From DASPWV01 sp046727855 (GTDB lineage: Bacteria > Acidobacteriota > Vicinamibacteria > Vicinamibacterales > UBA2999), in the NCBI GenBank assembly GCA_046727855.1, contig JBKPDL010000147.1, positions 1-15,304 on the forward strand: a stretch of DNA of 15,304 nt, given 5' to 3'. The position numbers were made by a program, and so were the translations under genes. Under the pieces are notes generated by a model. The model was not told the DNA's origin and made no database searches. It saw only the letters and a program-made list of their open reading frames with translations. The first letter of the stretch is position 1, and each line of letters starts with the position of its first letter. This document shows, in pieces, positions 7,782 to 12,799 of the stretch.

Positions 7782-7931
7782 ATGCCAAAGGCGACGCGTT
7801 CCTGGCAACGGCGGTTCGTCACGGGTCTCTGCTGGTTCATTGCCGTGCAGCTCTTTCTGTTCGGGCTGTTGAAGTTCTCACCGGTTGGGTTCTTTGGCTA
7901 CCCGTCGTATCCAGAAAAGTTTGTCGCGTGA
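7782..7931 (+). pseudogene. DoxX-like protein, N-terminal fragment (49 codons)
   Basis: A short frame not found by length-based calling begins at ATG 7782 behind a strong ribosome-binding site (GAGAGGGA) and encodes 49 residues. It has a basic start (RSWQRRF), one membrane helix (WFIAVQLFLFGLL), then KFSPVGFFGYPSYPEKFVA and TGA. The K-F-x-P-x-G turn followed by PSYPEKF is what I expect after the first helix of a DoxX-type protein, which should then continue with three more helices. None of the three frames downstream shows them, so the gene appears cut off. It sits 11 bp behind the second permease and would be the last gene of the exporter operon. A functional one-helix peptide cannot be excluded because the ribosome-binding site is intact. 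Confidence 0.55.
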
Positions 7932-8144
7932 TCAGTACATAACAGCCGGCGCGACGAGGAGCGCCCGGAAAGTGGTCGCAGTCCGCACATCACGCTCCTG
8001 GCCGATTATTCGAGATGGCCGCCTATTGCCCGACCATGACGCGACTTCGGTTTCCGATCCATCTCCTAGGTCACGGTTGGATCACCCTGATCGCAATCTC
8101 TCAATATCGGAACTCCCGCGATTTTGACTGTCCTGGCTCGTCCG

Positions 8145-9029
8145 TCAAAGCAACTCGTCTCGGACAGGAGAGCCGATCTGGCGGATGGCGGCCGATACTC
8201 GATCCGGTCGATCCTCTTGCACGAAATGAGACGCGTCGTCGAGCGTCTCGACCTCGTGCCGTTTGAGATAGATCTGCCATCTGGCCATTTCTTGCGGACG
8301 GAACCCGGGCTTGTCTCTGCTGCCCCAGACGATCTGAGCGGGGACATCGGAAAGAACCGGCAGCATCGATTCGAGCGCAGCCAACCACGACCGAGCTTTG
8401 CGGATTTGCCGCGGAAAGACCCATGTCGGCCTTCGCGACTCCGGCGTCGGAAACGGATCCGTGTACGCTTTCTTCAGGCTCTCCGTGATTTTTTCGGCAT
8501 GGTGAATGCCACGAGGAACGATGACCCTGGCGAAGAAGTTTCTTCGCGTCTGCAGCCAGTAGCCGAAAGGCCAGCCTCCCATGACCAGGGAAAAGAGCGT
8601 CTGGGGCCCGGACGCCGGCCAGGCCCAGGAGTTCATTACCACGATACCGCGAAGGTTCTCTTTGTGCCGGACGGCGTAGCTCATCCCGATCGGGCCGCCC
8701 CAATCCTGGACGACCAAGACAAAATTCTTGAGATCCAAACTCTCGATAAAGTGTCCGACTGCGTGCGCCTGCTCCTGCGGCGTAAATTCGAAGCCGGAGG
8801 GCGCCTTCGACATCCCAAAGCCCGGATAATCCAGAGCGACCAGCCGATGATCGGCGCGCAGCTGCTTGATGACGTTCCGATACAGATACGACCAGGTCGG
8901 GTTGCCGTGGAGGAGCAGAACCGACGGCCCGCGTCCTTCGTCCACGTAGTGAATGAAGCCATTGCGGTAAGGAAGCCAATGATCCTCGAACGGGTACTCC
9001 GAGGGATCCACTTCGAACGGTCTCTTCAC
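8145..9029 (-). CDS. Haloalkane dehalogenase-like alpha/beta hydrolase (HLD-III type)
   Basis: The 294-residue protein has the usual family length and a full set of active-site candidates. The nucleophile is Asp109 in VVQDWGG, the base His278 in DDASHFVQED, and the acid Asp249 in WGSRDKPGF, with halide-stabilising Asn43 in HGNPTWSYLYR and Trp110 next to the nucleophile. Asp-His-Asp with an Asn-Trp pair is the arrangement known for the HLD-III subfamily, whereas HLD-II uses Glu and HLD-I uses two Trp. Such enzymes split carbon-halogen bonds to an alcohol and halide in the cytoplasm. An epoxide hydrolase is less likely because the Asn-Trp pair is present, though no substrate is proven. The GTG start at 9029 has AGGAGG five bases upstream. 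It is divergent from a TetR regulator that probably controls it. Confidence 0.88.
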   Translation of the reverse strand: MKRPFEVDPSEYPFEDHWLPYRNGFIHYVDEGRGPSVLLLHGNPTWSYLYRNVIKQLRADHRLVALDYPGFGMSKAPSGFEFTPQEQAHAVGHFIESLDLKNFVLVVQDWGGPIGMSYAVRHKENLRGIVVMNSWAWPASGPQTLFSLVMGGWPFGYWLQTRRNFFARVIVPRGIHHAEKITESLKKAYTDPFPTPESRRPTWVFPRQIRKARSWLAALESMLPVLSDVPAQIVWGSRDKPGFRPQEMARWQIYLKRHEVETLDDASHFVQEDRPDRVSAAIRQIGSPVRDELL

Positions 9030-9074
9030 GCTGGCCTCCTGGCGAGTGCGTCACTCCTGACTTCATGAATTAGA

Positions 9075-9088
9075 TATAGCTTACTATA
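9075..9088. promoter_or_regulatory. Candidate TetR operator in the divergent promoter region
   Basis: TATAG-CTTA-CTATA is a perfect 5-4-5 inverted repeat in the AT-rich 65-bp gap between the dehalogenase and the TetR gene. It ends 6 bases before the TetR ATG, so bound repressor would block both directions. TTCATGAA (9062-9069) is a second, 8-bp palindrome beside it. The -10-like TATAGT and TATATC on the minus strand overlap the repeat. Confidence 0.5.
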
Positions 9089-9094
9089 GCCGAT

Positions 9095-9727
9095 ATGGCA
9101 ACTCGCAAGAGACGCTATCGATCCGAATCGCGCCAGGCCAAGGCAGTGCTGAGAAGGAATCGGATTCTCCTGGCTGTCAAGAAGGCGATCGCCAAACGGG
9201 GATTCGAGAAGACGACCATCCGCGAAGTGGCGGGGCTCGCTCGCGTCTCGGCGCCGCTGGTCTATGCGCTGTTCAAATCGAAGGAAGGGCTTCTGCGGGC
9301 GCTGATCGATTCGACGGTCTTCGGAACGGATTACAAGGCCCTTGTCGACAAGGTCGCGGCGCAGGACGATCCAGTGGAAATTCTCAGAAAGGCCGCGAGC
9401 ATCACGCGAATGATCTACGACGCGGAAATGCGCCAGATGGGACACATCCATCGAGCCGGTATCGTCTCTTCAGGGTTGCGACGGCTCGAGCAGGATCTCG
9501 AAACCCAACGCTACCAACGCCAGGAGCTTGTTGTGCGCCGTCTGTTCGACACCGCTGCCATCCGGCCTGGGCTGAGTTTCGCCGACGCGCGCGACATTCT
9601 GTGGAGCCTGACCAGCGGCGAGCTGTATCGCCTGCTAGTCCTCGAACGCAGATGGAGCGCCGAAACGTATGAAAGGTGGCTCGCGACGCTGCTGACGGCG
9701 GCGCTCTTGCCTGCCAAGCGTCCATGA
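9095..9727 (+). CDS. TetR-family transcriptional regulator
   Basis: The 210-residue protein has an N-terminal TetR DNA-binding domain: helix 1 RRNRILLAVKKAIAKRGF (about 20-37), then the helix-turn-helix TTIREVAGLARVSAPLVYALFKSKEGLL (40-67), which follows the family pattern of T-hydrophobic-IA-A-GVS-LYYHFKSKE. The remaining 140 residues are an all-helical ligand-binding domain, with no recognisable subgroup. The basic leader (ATRKRRYR) is common in the family. It is divergent from the haloalkane dehalogenase with a palindromic site in between, so it is probably a local repressor relieved by a substrate or solvent. There is no Shine-Dalgarno before the ATG, because the palindrome occupies that place; the message may be leaderless. 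Confidence 0.88.
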   Translation: MATRKRRYRSESRQAKAVLRRNRILLAVKKAIAKRGFEKTTIREVAGLARVSAPLVYALFKSKEGLLRALIDSTVFGTDYKALVDKVAAQDDPVEILRKAASITRMIYDAEMRQMGHIHRAGIVSSGLRRLEQDLETQRYQRQELVVRRLFDTAAIRPGLSFADARDILWSLTSGELYRLLVLERRWSAETYERWLATLLTAALLPAKRP

Positions 9728-9767
9728 TTTCCCCAACGATCCTTCGCGCCAGAGAAGTGCGCTTGAG

Positions 9768-9841
9768 TGACCGGCGAGACGGTGTCGATGTGCCAACTGA
9801 AGCACAGCCGGTCGGTCACACTTCCGCGCCGTCGCCGGTCA
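9768..9841. repeat. 10-bp inverted repeat spanning promoter site 3
   Basis: TGACCGGCGA (9768-9777) is repeated in inverted form as TCGCCGGTCA (9832-9841), 54 bases apart. The right arm includes the -10-like part of promoter site 3. It could be a looping operator pair or the ends of a small lost element. The GC-rich arms make chance plausible. Confidence 0.35.
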
Positions 9842-9842
9842 T
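9814..9842 (+). promoter_or_regulatory. Predicted ECF41-type promoter, site 3 (DoxX relic)
   Basis: GGTCACA (9814-9820), 16 bases, then GGTCAT (9837-9842). With sites 1 and 2 it shares GTCACA-N17-GTCAT exactly, and differs only in the base before each element. It ends 34 bases before an ATG (9877) that has a strong ribosome-binding site, the same geometry as site 2. Confidence 0.5.
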
Positions 9843-9876
9843 TCCAGTACGAACTGAGCTCCCACGGAGGAACTCA

Positions 9877-10023
9877 ATGGAGCACTCGATGGCCGTTAAA
9901 ACTGCCACCGACCGCGGCGGATCGGCCGCACGATCGTCGGAAGGGGCGAATTGTCCAAGTCCTATATTGGATCGCGACAGTACTACTCGCGTTCGAGTTA
10001 GTTCGTGGCTGGAACCGAGCTGA
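9877..10023 (+). pseudogene. DoxX-like protein, frameshifted N-terminal remnant
   Basis: GGAGGA lies 5 bases before the ATG at 9877, an excellent ribosome-binding site, but the frame gives only MEHSMAVKTATDR followed by 35 residues of no character. Shifting one base at about 9916-9929 gives RRKGRIVQVLYWIATVLLAFEL, then V-x-G-W. The core YWIATVLLAFELV closely resembles the first helix of the intact DoxX protein in this window (YWATTLVVAGEM) and of DoxX-like families generally. After about 10015 no frame continues the family, so the gene carries a frameshift and has lost its 3' part. Together with promoter site 3 it looks like a former sigma-dependent DoxX gene. Confidence 0.55.
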
Positions 10024-10037
10024 TCGGAGAGCCAGTC

Positions 10038-10109
10038 GTCCACTGTGGACCGACCTAGAACAGTCTCTTCAGCTGCGTCATTGATGCTGGTTCGAGCGCA
10101 TCGCGATGC
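10038..10109. repeat. Two short palindromes before the tRNA
   Basis: GTCCAC-T-GTGGAC (10038-10050) and GCATCGCGATGC (10098-10109) are perfect palindromes in the gene-free 130 bases between the DoxX remnant and the tRNA. No function can be assigned. The first could form a hairpin, but no T-run follows. Confidence 0.3.
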
Positions 10110-10153
10110 ACTGATGACGTGCCGGGCGACTTAACGACTACCATGGAGACAAC

Positions 10154-10229
10154 GCGCCCGTAGTTCATCTGGATAGAGTACCGACCTTCTAAGTCGGGGG
10201 TAGCTGGTTCGAGTCCAGCCGGGCGGCCA
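10154..10229 (+). tRNA. tRNA-Arg (anticodon TCT), structurally atypical
   Basis: A 76-base cloverleaf can be drawn. The acceptor 5' strand is GCGCCCG (10154-10160), the anticodon stem is CCGAC/GTCGG around loop CTTCTAA with TCT at 10188-10190, the T arm is GCTGG-TTCGAGT-CCAGC (10203-10219), and an encoded CCA lies at 10227-10229. Thr/Arg confusion is excluded because loop position 33 is T and 34-36 is TCT, which reads AGA. Two features are odd. The D stem is GTTC/GAGT, with two wobble pairs where GCTC/GAGC is usual. The 3' acceptor strand CGGGCGG is one base short, so there is either a G1-G72 mismatch with no discriminator or six pairs only. It may be functional, a variant, or a relic beside an integration site. 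Confidence 0.75.
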
Positions 10230-10293
10230 TTTGCTCTCGCCGGGAGCTCGGACGGCGAGCGGAACGTTGCACACTAGAATCTGAAGGTCGGTC

Positions 10294-11112
10294 ATGCTGA
10301 AGATCGGTGAGTTCTCGAGCTTGGGCAACACGAGTGTGAAGACGCTTCGGTTCTACGACAGCGTCGGGTTGCTCCGGCCCGCATACATCGACCGCGACAG
10401 TCGATACCGCTACTACTCCGTTGAACAGCTCACGCAGCTCCGCCTCATTTTGCGATTGAAGGCGTTCGGTTTCTCCCTGCGGGAAATCCGCAGTATCGTG
10501 CACGAACCATCCGACGCCGGCCGCCTCCGCACACTGCTGCTCGAAAAGCGATTGGAGCTGCGGCGAGAACTGCGGGAAGAACAGTTGCGTCTTGCCGGCT
10601 TGGACGAATGGGTAGAACAGCTCGCCGCCGGTCACATCGCGACGCACGCGGTGACAGTGAAGCGGATTGCGGCTCACACCGTGGCCACGATACGGCGCAC
10701 CATCTCAAGCTACGGGGATGCGATCGCGCTCTTCGACGAGCTCCGGCGGTCCTTCAGGCAACCCGCCGAAATGAACGATCCGCCTTCGGCGATCTGGCAC
10801 TCATGCGGCAACGATTCCGGAGAGCCCGTCGACTGCGAAGTCTTCACCGTCGTCAACCAGCCGGTCGATTCTAGTCGGCGCGTACGATTACAGAGACTTC
10901 CGGAGCGTCTCATGGCATCGATCGTCCACAACGGCCCCGTCGACGCAGCGCCTGGACCATACGCGACCGCCCGCTCCTGGATCGCCGCCCACGGTTATCG
11001 CGTGACCGGCTCTAAGCGCGAATTGTATTGGCGTGGCCGCGTCGACCAGAGCCGCAGCTCGGACGTGACCGAGATCCAGTTTCCCGTCAGCGTCTGCCCG
11101 CGCCATACCTAA
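10294..11112 (+). CDS. MerR-family regulator with GyrI-like effector domain (BmrR type)
   Basis: The 272-residue protein begins with the MerR winged helix (about 1-70): KIGEFSSLGNTSVKTLRFYDSVGLL, then RYRYYSVEQLTQLRLILRLKAFGFSLREI. A long charged helix (LLEKRLELRRELREEQLRLAGLDEWV) forms the antiparallel dimer coiled coil. The C-terminal part, with YATARSWIAAHGYRVTGSKRELYW and a final DVTEIQFPV, is the GyrI/BmrR-like pocket that binds lipophilic or aromatic ligands. BmrR relatives sit on promoters with overlong spacers and activate them by untwisting DNA. Just such a promoter lies 25 bp downstream, before the aldehyde oxidoreductase operon, which is the likely target. AAGG lies 6 bases before the ATG. 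Its own promoter is unclear; TAGAAT at 10275-10280 is a weak candidate. Confidence 0.9.
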   Translation: MLKIGEFSSLGNTSVKTLRFYDSVGLLRPAYIDRDSRYRYYSVEQLTQLRLILRLKAFGFSLREIRSIVHEPSDAGRLRTLLLEKRLELRRELREEQLRLAGLDEWVEQLAAGHIATHAVTVKRIAAHTVATIRRTISSYGDAIALFDELRRSFRQPAEMNDPPSAIWHSCGNDSGEPVDCEVFTVVNQPVDSSRRVRLQRLPERLMASIVHNGPVDAAPGPYATARSWIAAHGYRVTGSKRELYWRGRVDQSRSSDVTEIQFPVSVCPRHT

Positions 11113-11136
11113 CACGCACCGCTTGTCCTGCACGTC

Positions 11137-11167
11137 TTGACTCTCCCGTAGAGGGAGGCTTTAGAGT
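11137..11167 (+). promoter_or_regulatory. MerR-type promoter/operator for the paoABC-like operon
   Basis: TTGACT (11137-11142) and TAGAGT (11162-11167) are separated by 19 bases, two more than sigma-70 prefers, which is the diagnostic MerR-family spacing. The spacer holds CTCCC-GTAGA-GGGAG, a dyad centred at 11150. Outer GACTCT/AGAGTC arms also pair. Transcription would start near 11174, giving a short leader containing the AAGGGA ribosome-binding site. Confidence 0.7.
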
Positions 11168-11186
11168 CTTCTCGCAAGGGAATGAC

Positions 11187-11801
11187 GTGTCACACAAACA
11201 ACATCGCAGGCGCCGAATCACTCGGCGTGGTTTCGTGATCACCAGCGGCGTGGGCATTGCGGCAGCGGCAGGGAGTCTTCCCGCGGCAAGCGCCGCGGCG
11301 GAATCGATCCGGCCCACTTCTGGACACCTTGATCCAACGATGAAACGTCTGGTGCGGCTCGAGGTCAACGGCCGCACGCATGAGGTCACGGTCGAGATCG
11401 GCGCGACGCTGCTCGATGCCTTGCGCGACCACGTCGGCCTCACGGGCGCGAAGAAGGGTTGCGAGATCGGCGCGTGTGGCGCTTGTACGGTGCTGGTCAA
11501 CGGGCGTCGCGTGAATGCCTGCCTCACGCTTGCCGTGATGGCGGAGGGACACGCAGTAACGACGATCGAAGCAGTCGCTCAGGGTGACGAACTGCATCCA
11601 CTGCAACGGGCGTTCATCGCGCACGATGCGCTGCAGTGCGGCTACTGCACACCCGGACAGCTGATGTCGGCGATCGCGTATCTGAACGAAGGTCACACGA
11701 ACGCGGCGGATCCTGCAGTGATTCGGGAATGGATGAGCGGCAACATTTGTCGATGCGGTGCTTACCCTCACATCGTCGCAGCGATTAAGGAGCTCGCGTG
11801 A
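11187..11801 (+). CDS. paoA: Periplasmic aldehyde oxidoreductase, [2Fe-2S] subunit (PaoA/YagT-like)
   Basis: The 204-residue protein starts at GTG 11187 behind AAGGGA; the open frame runs further up but overlaps the MerR gene. A Tat signal is clear: RRRRITRRGFVIT with the twin Arg at 13-14, a hydrophobic stretch VGIAAAAGSLPAA and small residues before the mature part. Two [2Fe-2S] clusters are supported. The plant-ferredoxin type has Cys92, 97, 100 and 112 (GCEIGACGAC, then NAC); the second type has Cys141, 144, 178 and 180 (QCGYCTPG, then NICRC). It carries electrons from the molybdenum centre toward FAD in the xanthine dehydrogenase-like family. A Tat-exported small subunit followed by FAD and Mo genes is the PaoABC order known from E. 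coli. The FAD gene overlaps its stop. Confidence 0.9.
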   Translation: MSHKQHRRRRITRRGFVITSGVGIAAAAGSLPAASAAAESIRPTSGHLDPTMKRLVRLEVNGRTHEVTVEIGATLLDALRDHVGLTGAKKGCEIGACGACTVLVNGRRVNACLTLAVMAEGHAVTTIEAVAQGDELHPLQRAFIAHDALQCGYCTPGQLMSAIAYLNEGHTNAADPAVIREWMSGNICRCGAYPHIVAAIKELA

Positions 11802-12799
11802 TGCTCCTGTCCTACGCCCGTCCGCGGTCGATCGACGAAGCGATTCGGTCCGCACCAGCCGGGACCTCGCCGACTGCCGATGATGCGCACGCGTACATCG
11901 CAGGAGGGACCGAGCTTGTCCCACTGATGCGCGCCGGCATCGCCGAACCGCGTCACCTCGTCGATCTGCAGAAGGCGGGCCTGCGAACATCAATCGAACA
12001 TGGCGTCGACCACCGTCTGGTGATCGGCGCGGGCGCGACGATGAGCGAGGTTGCCGCCGATCCGACCGTGGGCGAGCGATATCCGGTCGTAGTACAAGCG
12101 CTCCTCGCGAGTGCGTCACCGCAGATCCGCAACGCGGCAACCATCGGCGGCAACCTCCTGCAACGGACGCGCTGCAGCTATTTTCGAGATGCCACCTTCG
12201 CGTGCAACAAGAGAGTCCCCGACTCAGGGTGTTCGGCGCAGGACGGGCACAACCGCTCGCACGCTATTTTTGGCGGAAGTCCCAGTTGCGTAGCGGTTCA
12301 CGCCTCGGATCTGGCGGTGGCTCTTTGTGCCGTTGACGCCAAGCTGTCGCTGGCCGGTCCAGACGGCAAACGTGAGATCCGGCTGCGGGATTTCTACCTG
12401 GAGCCTCGACATACTCCCTGGATCGAGACGGCGCTGGCGCCGCGAGAGCTGATCGTGGAAGTCGAGTGCGCGGCCGACGCCACATCATCGGCCTACGTCA
12501 AAGTCCGGGACCGCGCCTCGTTCGAATTCGCGCTCGTCTCTGCCGCCGCCGTTATCCACATCGAATTCGGTACGATCGTGAACATTGCGATCGCGCTCGG
12601 TGGCGTCGCGCCACGCCCGTGGCGGCTGACGACAGCCGAAAACGTAGTAAAGGGACGTCCGTTTACACGCGCCGCGGTCAGTGCGGCGGTGCGGTCCGCC
12701 TTGTCGGCCGCCCAACCGCTGCGTGACAACGCGTTCAAGATCGAACTCGCGCGACGCGCGGCCGAACGCGCCGTTGCCGTTGCTGGAAGGATCGAATGA
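11801..12799 (+). CDS. paoB: Aldehyde oxidoreductase, FAD and [4Fe-4S] subunit (PaoB/YagS-like)
   Basis: This 332-residue FAD_binding_5-type subunit starts at ATG 11801 in TGATG overlap with the previous gene; a GTG at 11798 would add one codon. The flavin-binding AGGTELVPLM (34-43) and the second motif ATIGGNLLQRTRC are present. What marks it as PaoB rather than an ordinary CoxM-like subunit is an inserted segment with four cysteines, at 125, 135, 144 and 163 (RTRCSYFRD, FACNKRVPDSGC, GSPSC). In the E. coli enzyme such an insert carries an extra [4Fe-4S] cluster. The block VKVRDRASFEFALVSAAAVIHIE followed by ALGGVAPRPWR is also PaoB-like. It lacks a Tat signal and is expected to be carried out with the signal-bearing subunit as a folded complex. 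Confidence 0.88.
   Translation: MLLSYARPRSIDEAIRSAPAGTSPTADDAHAYIAGGTELVPLMRAGIAEPRHLVDLQKAGLRTSIEHGVDHRLVIGAGATMSEVAADPTVGERYPVVVQALLASASPQIRNAATIGGNLLQRTRCSYFRDATFACNKRVPDSGCSAQDGHNRSHAIFGGSPSCVAVHASDLAVALCAVDAKLSLAGPDGKREIRLRDFYLEPRHTPWIETALAPRELIVEVECAADATSSAYVKVRDRASFEFALVSAAAVIHIEFGTIVNIAIALGGVAPRPWRLTTAENVVKGRPFTRAAVSAAVRSALSAAQPLRDNAFKIELARRAAERAVAVAGRIE

Noticed and set aside
8074..8086. CGGTTGGATCACC, identical to part of the 16S rRNA 3' end
   Set aside because: The match is only 13 bases. The preceding helix 45 sequence and the following anti-Shine-Dalgarno CCTCC are both absent, so there is no rRNA fragment.
8124..9068. 314-codon plus-strand frame opposite the dehalogenase
   Set aside because: The dehalogenase on the minus strand has a complete active site and AGGAGG. 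The plus frame is its mirror and shows no recognisable domain.
10266..10295. TTGCACA-N16-GGTCAT before the MerR gene, possibly a fourth ECF41-type site
   Set aside because: The first element matches only five of seven bases, and the second overlaps the MerR start codon, so transcription would begin inside the gene.
11188..11214. TGTCACA followed after 16 bases by CGCC, resembling the ECF41-type promoter
   Set aside because: It lies inside the first codons of the [2Fe-2S] subunit gene, the second element is wrong, and a better MerR-type promoter lies upstream.
11190..12140. 316-codon minus-strand frame across the paoA/paoB junction
   Set aside because: It is an Arg-rich antisense shadow; the plus-strand genes have all cofactor motifs.
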